From the NCBI RefSeq assembly GCF_001303895.1, contig NZ_LJSD01000016.1, forward strand, positions 64,889-102,599: DNA of 37,711 nucleotides, in the 5' to 3' direction. The notes beneath the pieces were generated by a model that was given only the letters and a program-made list of their open reading frames with translations, was not told where the DNA came from and did not search any database. This stretch comes from Mesorhizobium sp. 1M-11 (lineage in GTDB: Bacteria; Pseudomonadota; Alphaproteobacteria; Rhizobiales; Rhizobiaceae). A program made the position numbers and the translations under genes. Below, in pieces: positions 15,560-23,994 of this stretch (the stretch's first letter is position 1; every line of letters begins with the position of its first letter).

Positions 15560-15856
15560 ATGTCCTTTCTGTTATTCCTCCGTGGTTTTGTTGGTGTGCT
15601 GGTTGCATTCGCCTTGGCAAGCTATGCCATTACACAGTCGGCTTGGACAACTTTCATCCAGACGCTGATTTGCGCGGTTGTCATTCAGGTCGGATATTTC
15701 ATCGCCATTCTGTTCATGGTCTGGCGGTCTGGCGAGACGAAGAAACGTGGTGAAATCCTTGCTCGCGGCGAGAACACTGCCGCTTCCGCCACGGATATTC
15801 GGCCGAAAGGCGAAACCGCCCAGCTACCGGGCGTAGGGCGTTCGCCCCTGCCTTAA
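15560..15856 (+). CDS. exoX: Exopolysaccharide production repressor, ExoX/SyrA family
   Basis: This small 98-residue inner-membrane protein has two hydrophobic segments, FLRGFVGVLVAFALASYAI (about residues 6-24) and FIQTLICAVVIQVGYFIAIL (about 32-51), followed by VWRSGETKK and a polar cytoplasmic tail. This matches the ExoX/SyrA/PsiA-like family. ExoX post-translationally damps exopolysaccharide synthesis, and the ExoX:ExoY balance is the known control point in S. meliloti. The ATG at 15560 has AGGAAAGGG upstream. It is divergent from exoY and upstream of exoU, as in S. meliloti. SyrA, a similar protein that instead raises production, is the alternative; position favours ExoX. Confidence 0.82.
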   Translation: MSFLLFLRGFVGVLVAFALASYAITQSAWTTFIQTLICAVVIQVGYFIAILFMVWRSGETKKRGEILARGENTAASATDIRPKGETAQLPGVGRSPLP

Positions 15857-15974
15857 CCCTCCCGGAAAGCTCCCGGACACAAGCTGTCATCAAATCGCCT
15901 TGCGTTTCTGCCAACAGGCGGCCACGGGACAAGGTCGTGGCTGTGCGCCACAAATCGGGCATGGGCAAATTGGA

Positions 15975-16018
15975 GCAATTCCAGGAAAGGTGTTAGCGGT
16001 TTTTCCGGCCGGAATTGC
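15975..16018. repeat. Imperfect inverted repeat in the exoX-exoU gap
   Basis: GCAATTCC (15975-15982) and GGAATTGC (16011-16018) are perfect 8-base arms, and inner GGAAA/TTTCC blocks can extend the stem with an asymmetric bulge. It lies in the 252-base gap between exoX and exoU, which otherwise shows no gene. It could be a leader structure of exoU or an attenuating hairpin after exoX. Confidence 0.4.
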
Positions 16019-16108
16019 GTCAAAACAAGGAGATAGGGCGAGTTGCCGTTTCCGTGAAATGGTGAACCGCTCCAGCCGCAAGCAAGCGGCCCCAACTGGA
16101 GTGTGGAG

Positions 16109-17113
16109 ATGACCTCATCCGCCACGGTCTGCGTCATCATCGCAGCCAAGAACGCCGAAGCGACGATCGGACGCGCCGTCGCTTCAGCACTGCGCGAGAA
16201 GCGGGTTCGTGAAGTCGTCGTTGTCGACGATGGCTCGCAGGATGCAACCGCCCAGGCAAGTCTGGAGGCAGACGATGCCACTGGCCGCCTGCATATCCTT
16301 CGCCTCGACAGCAACCATGGACCGGCTTACGCCCGCAACCGGGCCATCGAACATTCCAAGGCGCCGTTGATAGCCATATTGGATGCCGACGACTTTTTCC
16401 TGGAAGGGCGTTTCGACGCGCTGATCGACGGCGACGACTGGGATTTCATCGCGGACAACATCGTTTTTATCGACAGTCGTGGCGCGCACAGCACCGAACC
16501 ACAGGTGCCGCATTTCGAGCCGGCCCCCCGCTTCCTCGACCTGGAAGGGTTTGTCGAGGGCAACATTTCGAAGCGCGGTGCTTCGCGGGGCGAAATCGGA
16601 TTTCTCAAACCCATCATGCGCCGGGCCTTCCTGGACGAGAATGGTCTGCGTTACGACGAGCGCCTGCGGCTGGGCGAAGACTATGATCTTTATGCCCGTG
16701 CGTTGCTGAAGGGCGCCCGCTACAAAATCGTTCACGGCTGCGGCTATGGCGCCGTCGTGCGCGCCGATTCGCTGAGCGGCAAACACAGGACGGAAGACCT
16801 GAAGCGGCTCTATGAGGCCGATTTGGCCATGCTGTCCCATCCGCTGCCGGCGGCAGCAAGGAATGTGCTGAGCCGCCACGAACATCATGTCCGTGGCCGC
16901 TACGAGCTACGCCATTTCCTCGACATCAAGGCTTCCCGCGGCCTGGTCCGGGCAGGCATCCACGCGCTGCTGCGCCCAACCGCGCTGCCGGCGATCGTTG
17001 GCGGCATATTCGGCGACAAGCTGGAAGCGCTGCGGGCGCGACGGAAGCCCGCCAGCGACGAGCCCGCACCGCAGCGCTATCTGCTGCCGGCGCGCATCGG
17101 CGTTCAGAGATAA
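16109..17113 (+). CDS. exoU: Succinoglycan glucosyltransferase ExoU (GT2)
   Basis: This 334-residue family-2 glycosyltransferase has the start VCVIIAAKNAEATIGRAVAS, VVVVDDGSQDAT, the acceptor segment NHGPAYARNRAIEHSKAPL and the DxD-like AILDADDFFLEGRFD (about residues 90-105), then GEDYDLYARAL. By similarity and position it corresponds to ExoU, which adds the sixth glucose (beta-1,6) of the succinoglycan unit. It has a cytoplasmic catalytic domain without clear membrane segments. The ATG at 16109 with GGAG at 16098-16101 is preferred to the in-frame GTG two codons earlier. Its 3' end overlaps that of the convergent exoV by ten bases. Confidence 0.9.
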   Translation: MTSSATVCVIIAAKNAEATIGRAVASALREKRVREVVVVDDGSQDATAQASLEADDATGRLHILRLDSNHGPAYARNRAIEHSKAPLIAILDADDFFLEGRFDALIDGDDWDFIADNIVFIDSRGAHSTEPQVPHFEPAPRFLDLEGFVEGNISKRGASRGEIGFLKPIMRRAFLDENGLRYDERLRLGEDYDLYARALLKGARYKIVHGCGYGAVVRADSLSGKHRTEDLKRLYEADLAMLSHPLPAAARNVLSRHEHHVRGRYELRHFLDIKASRGLVRAGIHALLRPTALPAIVGGIFGDKLEALRARRKPASDEPAPQRYLLPARIGVQR

Positions 17114-18054
17114 TCCCGCCTTACCTCGGCAAGCACTTCGCGGAATCGGTCTTTCTTCTCCGACAGCACCGCATCGCTGCTGAGTAGCGGCCGTGCCTTG
17201 CGCGCCTGCCGCAATGCCAGCGTCGACGGCGCGGCCAGCACCTGCTTGGCCACGGATCGCAGCATCGATGGCGGCGGATCGTTGCGCGTCATCACCATGG
17301 CCTCGCCATGGTCAGGCCGGCCGGTGTCGCTTGCGCTTAGTGCCGGCGTCTTGACATCGAAACCCCAGAACCGAGCGCCCTTGGTGACCGCTTCGGCGCG
17401 CGACGAGATCGGGATCTGGCGCGGCTTGTATTCGACACCGAGCGAGGTGGCCCAATCGCGCCACTTGAAGGAGTTGATGGAGCGAGAGGTCGTCACCGCG
17501 ACCCATGGCACCCGGAAAGCGTCGGCAAGGATCGCGGCATGCATCGATTCGGCGACCACCAGTTCGGACTGGGCGATCGCCCGGATCACCGATCTGGCTT
17601 CCCCGCAAGGGTCGACATAGCCCAGTCCGGCCGCCTGGCAGACCACCGGCCATATGCCACCCACCGTCGATTCCCAATGGGGAACGAAGATCGCGCCGCC
17701 GGTCTTTGGCAAATTTCGGAACTCCGGCATCTCGGCCACCATGACGGCAGGATCGATGATGCCCAGTTCCGGCGCCAATCCAAGCTTTTGCGCCGTCAGC
17801 GGTCCGCGCACCGCGCGGGTATCCCATTCGTGCCTGTCGGACAGATCCGGCAGCGAGCCGTAGCCGAAACCGCTGCCGATGACGAGTTTCTTCACATCGG
17901 CCGGCAGCAATGCCTGGTTGAGGACGGTGCCGACGCCGACAAGTAGCACCTCAGGGTGCACGTCGCGGAAACCCGGCAGAAGGAAGTCCCAAAGCCACAG
18001 GTTGAGATCGTCGCCAAAATTGCCGTGCGCGGATTCCCAATAAAAAGGCTGCAT
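17104..18054 (-). CDS. exoV: Polysaccharide pyruvyltransferase ExoV
   Basis: This 316-residue protein of the polysaccharide pyruvyl transferase family starts MQPFYWESAHGNFGDDLN, has VLLVGVGTVLN and VIGSGFGYG, then WDTRAVRGPLTAQKLGL, FVPHWES and the family segment VVAESMHAAILADAFRVPWV (about residues 175-194). It adds the ketal-linked pyruvate to the terminal glucose of the subunit. The length equals that of S. meliloti ExoV. The ATG at 18054 has AGGA eight bases upstream, within ten bases of the exoW stop, so exoW-exoV form a two-gene unit. The convergent exoU overlaps its last codons. Confidence 0.93.
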   Translation of the reverse strand: MQPFYWESAHGNFGDDLNLWLWDFLLPGFRDVHPEVLLVGVGTVLNQALLPADVKKLVIGSGFGYGSLPDLSDRHEWDTRAVRGPLTAQKLGLAPELGIIDPAVMVAEMPEFRNLPKTGGAIFVPHWESTVGGIWPVVCQAAGLGYVDPCGEARSVIRAIAQSELVVAESMHAAILADAFRVPWVAVTTSRSINSFKWRDWATSLGVEYKPRQIPISSRAEAVTKGARFWGFDVKTPALSASDTGRPDHGEAMVMTRNDPPPSMLRSVAKQVLAAPSTLALRQARKARPLLSSDAVLSEKKDRFREVLAEVRRDYL

Positions 18055-18064
18055 CACAAAGGTC

Positions 18065-19024
18065 CTATTTCGCAATCTTGGAAACGGCGAGATTGACGGC
18101 GCTGCGCAGAAGTTTCGGATCCCGCCAGGCCCAGGCAGCCAGCTGCTTGAATTGCGGTGTCTTGCGCGCCTTCACCAGCCGCGCCTGCCCCCAGAGAGCC
18201 TGATTGCGTGCCGTCTGCTTGTAGCTTTCGATGGACGCACGATCTTCGGCGACATGCTGAAAGCGGTTCTCCAACTGGTCGAGCGCCACCCAGGTGTTGA
18301 ATTGCTGCTTCAGGAACTGCGGCGAATCGCTGTCCAGGCCGTGGAAGATGTTGATGCCTTCGCCGCGTACTGCCCCGAAGCCTTCGGAAAGGACCGTGCG
18401 ACGGGCACTCCTCACACAGTCGTAGAAGAAAAGCACGTCTTCGGCGGCCAGCCGCAACGACGCATCGAAACGAACCTTCCGGAACAGAGGCTGCCCGATC
18501 ACCATGCATGACAGGTGCATGAAGCTCCAGTTCTTCAGCATGGTTGCGCCGAGCGCTGGAACCTCGACAAGCGGTGGCTCGTCGGAAAGACGCACCACTT
18601 CCGTCACCCCGGCGAGGTCGGCCACACCGAAATGATAATAGAAGGCATCGCCGCCCCTGATCGAAGCCCAGTAACAATCTGCATCAAAAAGTGACAGACC
18701 AGCCACGGCATCCTTAAGGTGGTCGGGAGTCCACTCATCATCGGAATCGAGGAAGGCGGCATAGGTACAGTCGGCGCCGATGTGGTCCAGACCCGTGTTG
18801 CGTGCCCCGCCCGGTCCTGCATTCGGTTGTTTTACAACGGTTATTCGTGCCCGTTCCGCCGGCGTAAAATCATCGAGATCGTTTTCGGCCGGCAGCGGAG
18901 AGGCGTCGTCGACAACGATCACATCGAAATCCGGGTGCGTTTGCGCGAACACGGATCTCAGCGCGCGGGCCAGGATTCCAGGCTCTCTCTGGTAGTAGGG
19001 AATGATGGCAGTGCATTTCGTCAT
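18065..19024 (-). CDS. exoW: Succinoglycan glucosyltransferase ExoW (GT2)
   Basis: This 319-residue family-2 glycosyltransferase has CTAIIPYYQREPGILARALR, VIVVDDASPLPAEND, QPNAGPGGARNTGLDHIGAD and the DxDD motif AFLDSDDEWTPDHL (about residues 92-105), then WASIRGGDAFYYHFGVADL and AAEDVLFFYDC. These blocks and the length correspond to ExoW, which adds the seventh glucose (beta-1,3). The ATG at 19024 is chosen because the catalytic fold starts directly there; the upstream open frame is not conserved in character. It is divergent from exoB across 266 bases and directly followed by exoV. Confidence 0.92.
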   Translation of the reverse strand: MTKCTAIIPYYQREPGILARALRSVFAQTHPDFDVIVVDDASPLPAENDLDDFTPAERARITVVKQPNAGPGGARNTGLDHIGADCTYAAFLDSDDEWTPDHLKDAVAGLSLFDADCYWASIRGGDAFYYHFGVADLAGVTEVVRLSDEPPLVEVPALGATMLKNWSFMHLSCMVIGQPLFRKVRFDASLRLAAEDVLFFYDCVRSARRTVLSEGFGAVRGEGINIFHGLDSDSPQFLKQQFNTWVALDQLENRFQHVAEDRASIESYKQTARNQALWGQARLVKARKTPQFKQLAAWAWRDPKLLRSAVNLAVSKIAK

Positions 19025-19290
19025 TTTTTCGCGCCTTCGGGAGTTTAGGAACCCGCGCAAGTGGTTCCGATGATTCCGGTCGGTGCCCCCGTCCAGAGCT
19101 CGCTGACGTACGGCCCGCTCGTTCAAAACAAACGGTGTTCGTCCATGCCGGCTGCTTCTAACCCGAAAAGCGTGACAAAAGATGTCGGCCGGAGCGCGTC
19201 TTCCAAGATCAGCACATTCGGGCTGAAATTTGTCGCCTCCGCAGTGACGTCTCGCAAACCGATCGCACCAATCGAAAAGGATTGATTCCC

Positions 19291-20277
19291 GTGACCAATA
19301 TTCTCGTCGTCGGCGGCGCTGGATACATCGGCTCCCACACCTGCCTGGATCTGGCCGAACGCGGCTTCACGCCGGTGGTCTATGACAATCTGAGCAACGG
19401 CCATGCCGAATTCGTGAAATGGGGACCGTTGGAACGCGGCGATATCCGCGACCGCGAGAAACTCGCCGCGGTAATCGAGGCCTATCGCCCGGCTGCGATC
19501 GTGCATTTCGCGGCTCTTATCGAAGTCGGCGAATCGGTGAAGGCGCCAGCTGCCTTCTATGACAACAATGTCGCCGGTACCCTTTCCCTGCTTCTTGCCG
19601 CCCAGCAGGCGGGCATAGACAAGCTGGTCTTTTCATCGACCTGCGCCACCTACGGCCTGCCCGTCGACGTGCCCATGCGAGAGACGCACCCGCAGAACCC
19701 GATCAATCCTTATGGCCGCTCCAAGCTGATCGTCGAGCAGATGTTGTCCGATCTCGACCGTCACCAGGGCTTCCGCTCGGTGGTCCTGCGCTACTTCAAT
19801 GCCGCCGGAGCCGACCCTGAAGGGCGAATCGGTGAACGGCACTCCCCCGAAACGCACGCGGTGCCACTTGCCATCGACGCGGCGCTCGGCCGCCGCGATG
19901 GTTTCAACGTGTTTGGCACCGACTATGACACGCGCGACGGCACCTGCGTGCGCGACTTCATCCATGTCTCCGATCTCGCCGATGCACATGGGCGCGCGGT
20001 CCAGTATCTGCTTGGCGGCGGGGAAAGCGTTGCGCTTAATCTGGGCACCGGCACCGGAACCACGGTGCAGGAGCTTCTGTCGGCGATCTCGCGCGAATCC
20101 GGCAAGCCGTTCCCGATTCAGCGGGAGGGACGCCGCGAAGGCGATGCTCCGGTTCTGGTCGCCGACAACACCAAGGCAAGAGCCGTTCTGGGCTGGAGCC
20201 CGAAACACGATCTCGAATCGATCGTGCGTTCAGCCTGGCGATGGCACGCCTCGACGGGACTGGCCGCAGCAGAGTAG
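19291..20277 (+). CDS. exoB: UDP-glucose 4-epimerase ExoB
   Basis: This 328-residue NAD-dependent extended SDR enzyme interconverts UDP-glucose and UDP-galactose. It shows the NAD motif ILVVGGAGYIGSHTCLDL (residues 4-21), catalytic Ser-Thr in FSSTCATYG, YxxxK in NPYGRSKLIVEQ and LRYFNAAGADPEG. The GTG at 19291 gives the family start (V)TNILVVGG with AAAAGG about ten bases upstream; an in-frame TTG at 19282 is less well placed. It supplies the galactose for priming by ExoY. In S. meliloti exoB lies at the exoZ end; here it occupies the place of exoT-exoI-exoH. The 266-base interval to exoW (19025-19290) shows no clear site or gene. Confidence 0.95.
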   Translation: MTNILVVGGAGYIGSHTCLDLAERGFTPVVYDNLSNGHAEFVKWGPLERGDIRDREKLAAVIEAYRPAAIVHFAALIEVGESVKAPAAFYDNNVAGTLSLLLAAQQAGIDKLVFSSTCATYGLPVDVPMRETHPQNPINPYGRSKLIVEQMLSDLDRHQGFRSVVLRYFNAAGADPEGRIGERHSPETHAVPLAIDAALGRRDGFNVFGTDYDTRDGTCVRDFIHVSDLADAHGRAVQYLLGGGESVALNLGTGTGTTVQELLSAISRESGKPFPIQREGRREGDAPVLVADNTKARAVLGWSPKHDLESIVRSAWRWHASTGLAAAE

Positions 20278-20328
20278 GATGATGATCACGGGTGGGTAAG
20301 GTTACGAACGGCAAGAGAAGGACCGGCC

Positions 20329-20727
20329 ATGGCCTTATTCAAATTCCAGGGGCAAAAACAGTTTCGCGTCAGAAGTCCTCGACGGGACCGCGAAACCGAC
20401 ACGATACGTGCCGCTCGTCTGCTCGCTCTCGTCGATGGATTGCGCAAGGAAATCGAGCGCGAGAGGGACGGCTTGCGGAATCGCCACGAAAGCGTCGCGT
20501 TCCAAGCTGCCTTTTCGCAACAAGCTCTCGAAGATGGCGAGGCCACCTCCACGTCGTCAGCGATCAATGACCTCACTGAGATGATGATCCGCTACATGGA
20601 ACGCATCACCGCGCTGGAGAAACAGATCGATTTTGTTACCGGATTGCGCGCGCAGGCTGAGCTGTTTCCCTTAGAAAACGAAGAGGTCGCAGCTTCCGCG
20701 GCAGATAAGGGACGACGCCTGGCTTAA
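20329..20727 (+). CDS. Hypothetical coiled-coil protein of the exo locus
   Basis: This is a 132-residue soluble protein without signal peptide or membrane segment that I do not recognise. The start is ATG at 20329, preceded by AAGAGAAGGA. It has a basic N-terminus (FKFQGQKQFRVRSPRRDR), then heptad-like helices at about residues 26-52 (LLALVDGLRKEIERERDGLR) and 76-106 (INDLTEMMIRYMERITALEKQ), suggesting a coiled-coil oligomer. It lies 51 bases after exoB and 157 before exoK on the same strand, with codon use like its neighbours. Its location suggests a role in, or hitch-hiking with, polysaccharide production; no function can be assigned. Confidence 0.7.
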   Translation: MALFKFQGQKQFRVRSPRRDRETDTIRAARLLALVDGLRKEIERERDGLRNRHESVAFQAAFSQQALEDGEATSTSSAINDLTEMMIRYMERITALEKQIDFVTGLRAQAELFPLENEEVAASAADKGRRLA

Positions 20728-20777
20728 CCGACGATCACAAAAAGTTACCGCACCGCCGGCACGAATATGCGCCCGCG

Positions 20778-20816
20778 TCACATTGTGATCCGCTAATTCA
20801 TCTTATGTGCATTGCA
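20778..20816. promoter_or_regulatory. Control region upstream of exoK with two dyad elements
   Basis: TCACATTGTGA (20778-20788) is a perfect 5-base dyad around one T. TGCATTGCA (20808-20816) repeats the core of the palindrome upstream of exoY, and the match extends downstream (CAT then one mismatch then CG in both). They lie 69-107 bases before the chosen exoK start, suggesting the exoK-L-A-M-O-N unit has its own promoter under shared control with exoY. No -35/-10 pair could be assigned. Confidence 0.4.
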
Positions 20817-20884
20817 ACATTCGCCCGAAATTGACGCGGGTCCGCAGCGCAGGCTGGCGGCCCAAAACGAAAGTAGCAAGCGGT

Positions 20885-21715
20885 ATGGCTGCAAGTTTGA
20901 GAATACCGGCGCGAGCCGCCCTGATGTGTTGTGTGATGCTGTCCGTGCCCATGGCGGGTACCGTGGCGGTGCACGCCGAAGAGCAAAAAGAACCAAAGGC
21001 GACAGGCAAGTCTTTCGTCGAGAGCTTCGACAAGCTCGACAGGAAGCGCTGGTACATTTCCGATGGCTGGTCGAACGGCGATCACCAGAATTGCACCTGG
21101 TCGGCCAAACAGGTCAACGTCTCGGAGGGCACCTTGAAGCTCGGCTTCCAGGCCGAACCCAGCAAGGGCCGCAACAATGTCTGCGGCGAAGTGCAGACCT
21201 TCAAGCGATTCGGCTACGGCACCTTCGAAGTGCGTATGAAGGCTGCAGCGGGCTCCGGCCTCAACACCGGCTTCTTCTCCTTCATCGGCCCGGTTCACAA
21301 GCAGCCGCATGACGAGATCGATTTCGAAGTGCTGGGCAAGGATCCTTCGAAGGTCCAGGTCAACCAATATGTCAACGGCAAGAGCGTCGGCTCGGCCAAG
21401 CTGGTCGACGTGCCCGGCGGGGCGGACAAGGAATTCCATGATTACGCCTTCGTGTGGCAGAAGGATCGCATCGCCTGGTACGTAGACGGCAAATTGGTGG
21501 AAGAAGCCACCGACCCCGCCAAGCTGCCCAGCCATCCGTCCAAGATTTACCTCAGCCTTTGGGGCAGCGACACGCTGAAATCCTGGATGGGCGCCTTCGC
21601 CAGCCCAGAGAAGCAGATCACGGCCGAAGTGGATCGTGTTGCCTATACCGCGCCGGGCGACGCCTGCCAGTTTCCGGAATCGATCGTTTGCAAGTTGAAC
21701 AAGAGCACGCAATGA
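20885..21715 (+). CDS. exoK: Endo-beta-1,3-1,4-glycanase ExoK (GH16)
   Basis: This 276-residue secreted glycoside hydrolase of family 16 cleaves nascent succinoglycan to low-molecular-weight forms. A signal peptide runs to about residue 31 (cleavage near VHAEE). The GH16 domain includes WSAKQVNVSEGTLKLGF, RFGYGTFEVRMKAA and the catalytic motif HDEIDFEVLG (Glu144 nucleophile, Asp146, Glu148 acid/base), all intact. The open frame extends to a GTG at 20807, but that adds 26 residues ahead of an otherwise normal signal peptide, and the TGCATTGCA element lies there, so the ATG at 20885 is preferred. No clear Shine-Dalgarno sequence is visible. It is followed by exoL after 57 bases. Confidence 0.92.
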   Translation: MAASLRIPARAALMCCVMLSVPMAGTVAVHAEEQKEPKATGKSFVESFDKLDRKRWYISDGWSNGDHQNCTWSAKQVNVSEGTLKLGFQAEPSKGRNNVCGEVQTFKRFGYGTFEVRMKAAAGSGLNTGFFSFIGPVHKQPHDEIDFEVLGKDPSKVQVNQYVNGKSVGSAKLVDVPGGADKEFHDYAFVWQKDRIAWYVDGKLVEEATDPAKLPSHPSKIYLSLWGSDTLKSWMGAFASPEKQITAEVDRVAYTAPGDACQFPESIVCKLNKSTQ

Positions 21716-21772
21716 GCGCGGTCCTTCATCCGCGCCTCGTGGCGCAGCGACAACAAAGCTGACGGTTCGGCC

Positions 21773-22948
21773 ATGCTGAATGTCCTCTACCTGGTCCATG
21801 ATCTTTGTGACCCGGCGGTACGCCGGCGCGTGACGATGCTTCAGACCGGCGGCGCCACGGTGACGCTTGCGGGTTTTCGGCGCGCCGAAACAGTGCCGGA
21901 TTTCGATGAGCTGTTGCCGATCGATCTTGGCATCACCGCCGATCGCGCTTTCGCGCAGCGTGTCGCCGCTGTCGCGAAAGCCGCCTTATCTCTTGGTGCC
22001 AAGCTTGCCGGCATCCCGAAACCGGATGTCATCATCGGTCGCAATCTCGAAATGCTGGCCCTGGCCAACCGGGCGCGCAGCATTTTTGGTGGTTCCGCAC
22101 CGATCGTCTACGAATGCCTGGACATCCATCGTTTCCTCCTGGACGCAGGCGCCATCGGTCGTACGCTGCGTGGTGCCGAGCGGCTCTTCAGCCGTGACGC
22201 GCAGCTGCTGCTCACCAGTTCTCCGGCCTTCGTCCGCGATTATTTCGAAGCGTTCGGCCAGACCCGTGTGCCGGCCGTGCTGCTGCAGAACAAGATCCTC
22301 GACTTGAGCGGCAAGCCGGCTCAGCAGGCAAATCTACCGGCTCCGCCGGCGAAGGGCGAACCCTGGAAAATCGGCTGGTTCGGCGCACTGCGCTGTGCCA
22401 AATCGCTCGAATTGCTGGCCGCCTTCACGCGCCGGATGCAGGGGCGCTTCGAGGTCGTGCTGCGCGGTCGTCCAGCCCGCGTCGAATTCAAGGATTTCGA
22501 CGGCTTCGTGCGCACTGAACCCTATCTTTCGTTCCAGGGTGCCTATCGCAATCCGGAAGATCTCGCCGCCATCTATGGTGAAGTGCATTTCTGCTGGGCG
22601 ATCGATTTCTTCGAAGAAGGCCTGAATTCGAGCTGGCTGCTGCCAAACAGGCTCTATGAAGGCTGCCGCTTTGGCGCCGTGCCGATTGCCATGAAGGGAA
22701 CGGAGACTGCACGTTTCCTCGCTGATCGCCATATCGGCCTGCTGCTCGACGAGCCGTCGGTCGAAAACCTGTCCTCGCTGCTGGGAGACATCGACACCGA
22801 CACCTATCTCGGGCGCCGCGGCAAGATCACTGCTCAGGATCTCGGCACCTGGATTTGCGTGCCCGATGACTGCCGCTCCCTGGTCGCACGATTGGGCCGC
22901 CTTGCCGGCAAGGAACAGCAGGACGTCTTGCTGGAGGTCGCGGCATGA
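21773..22948 (+). CDS. exoL: Succinoglycan glucosyltransferase ExoL
   Basis: This 391-residue glycosyltransferase resembles ExoL, which adds the third sugar (beta-1,4 glucose). It is of the GT-B type: an N-terminal LNVLYLVHDLCDPAVRRRV, a linker near PPAKGEPWKIGWFGALRCAK (about residues 190-210) and a donor-side segment PNRLYEGCRFGAVPIAMKG (about 290-308) equivalent to the E-x7-E region of such enzymes. No signal peptide or membrane span is clear. The ATG at 21773 has only a weak ribosome binding site. The stop overlaps exoA (ATGA, 22945-22948), implying coupling. Symbol rests on sequence character plus the conserved exoK-L-A-M-O order. Confidence 0.9.
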   Translation: MLNVLYLVHDLCDPAVRRRVTMLQTGGATVTLAGFRRAETVPDFDELLPIDLGITADRAFAQRVAAVAKAALSLGAKLAGIPKPDVIIGRNLEMLALANRARSIFGGSAPIVYECLDIHRFLLDAGAIGRTLRGAERLFSRDAQLLLTSSPAFVRDYFEAFGQTRVPAVLLQNKILDLSGKPAQQANLPAPPAKGEPWKIGWFGALRCAKSLELLAAFTRRMQGRFEVVLRGRPARVEFKDFDGFVRTEPYLSFQGAYRNPEDLAAIYGEVHFCWAIDFFEEGLNSSWLLPNRLYEGCRFGAVPIAMKGTETARFLADRHIGLLLDEPSVENLSSLLGDIDTDTYLGRRGKITAQDLGTWICVPDDCRSLVARLGRLAGKEQQDVLLEVAA

Positions 22949-23994
22949 ACGTCCTCGACACCAAAATGCCTGCAACCCCGGCAGGCGAAGAGACACGGGC
23001 CGCCGGCAGAACAGTCGGTCGCTGTATGGTGGTGATCCCCTGCCTGAACGAAGCCAGGCATATCGGCGCCCTGCTGACCGAACTGTCAGAACCTGCTGAA
23101 CGGAATAATCTGCGTATTGTCGTCGCCGATGGCGGCAGCACTGATGGCACACGCGACATCGTTCGCGATATCGCGGACCAGAATCCGCGTGTCATCCTGC
23201 TCGACAATCCACGACGCCTGCAGAGCGCTGCTGTCAATCAGGCAGTCGCCGCCTATGGCGACGAAGTCGACCTTCTCATCCGCATCGACGCCCATGGCGG
23301 CTACCCGGCAGATTATTGCGACCGCCTGATCGAGGAGGCTTTGGCCACAGGTGCCGATTCGGTCGTTGTCTCGATGGCGACCCAGGGGTTCGGCCTGTTC
23401 CAGAAGGCGACCGCGGTCGCGCAGAATTCGAAACTGGGCAACGGCGGCTCGCCGCATCGCGAGGGTGCGCCGGGTCATTGGACCGATCATGGCCACCACG
23501 CACTCATGCGCGTCGAGGCTTTCCGTGCCGTTGGTGGCTATGACGAAAGCTTCAGCCACAACGAGGATGCCGAACTGGATTACCGGCTTCGTGCTGCCGG
23601 CTATCGCATCTGGATGACCGACAAGACGTTCATGACCTACTATCCGCGCACCTCGGCACCTGCGCTGTTTCGCCAGTATCTCGGCTACGGCCGCGGCCGG
23701 GCGCGCAATATCCTGAAACACCGCACCTGGCCGAAGCTGCGGCAGGCGATCCCGCTTCTGGTCTTCCCCGTTGTCGCAGGCGCTTCGCTGGCATTCCTCA
23801 GCCTGTCGGCCCTGGTCCCCGCTGGCCTGTGGATCGCTGCCTGTCTTGGCTACGGCGCCTGGATGGCGATCGGACAGCGCAATCCCTATGGCCTGCTTGC
23901 CAGCCTCGCGGCCATGATCATGCATCTCGCCTGGTCGATGGGTTTCTGGCTGCAGGTTCTCGGTTCATGGAAACGCGGAGCACCTGCGTCATGA
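22945..23994 (+). CDS. exoA: Succinoglycan glucosyltransferase ExoA (GT2, membrane-anchored)
   Basis: This 349-residue family-2 glycosyltransferase adds the first glucose (beta-1,3) to the galactosyl lipid. Motifs are MVVIPCLNEARHIGALLTEL (about residues 28-47), VVADGGSTDGTRDIV, LIRIDAHGGYPADYCDRLI with the DxH metal site near Asp115, and HNEDAELDYRLRAAGYRIW. C-terminal hydrophobic segments (about 255-335) anchor it in the membrane. The start overlaps exoL and the stop overlaps the exoM start (ATGA at 23991-23994), so exoL-A-M are tightly coupled. Nothing unusual is seen. Confidence 0.93.
   Translation: MNVLDTKMPATPAGEETRAAGRTVGRCMVVIPCLNEARHIGALLTELSEPAERNNLRIVVADGGSTDGTRDIVRDIADQNPRVILLDNPRRLQSAAVNQAVAAYGDEVDLLIRIDAHGGYPADYCDRLIEEALATGADSVVVSMATQGFGLFQKATAVAQNSKLGNGGSPHREGAPGHWTDHGHHALMRVEAFRAVGGYDESFSHNEDAELDYRLRAAGYRIWMTDKTFMTYYPRTSAPALFRQYLGYGRGRARNILKHRTWPKLRQAIPLLVFPVVAGASLAFLSLSALVPAGLWIAACLGYGAWMAIGQRNPYGLLASLAAMIMHLAWSMGFWLQVLGSWKRGAPAS

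Noticed and set aside
15853..16314. Minus-strand open frame of 153 codons covering the exoX-exoU gap
   Set aside because: Its larger half is antisense to exoU and no start signal or motif supports it.
19061..19285. Open frame of 74 codons between exoW and exoB
   Set aside because: Weak start context and no protein character; more likely part of the divergent promoter interval.
20807..20884. Upstream GTG start for exoK
   Set aside because: It would add 26 residues before a complete signal peptide and would place the TGCATTGCA element inside the coding region; the ATG at 20885 is simpler.
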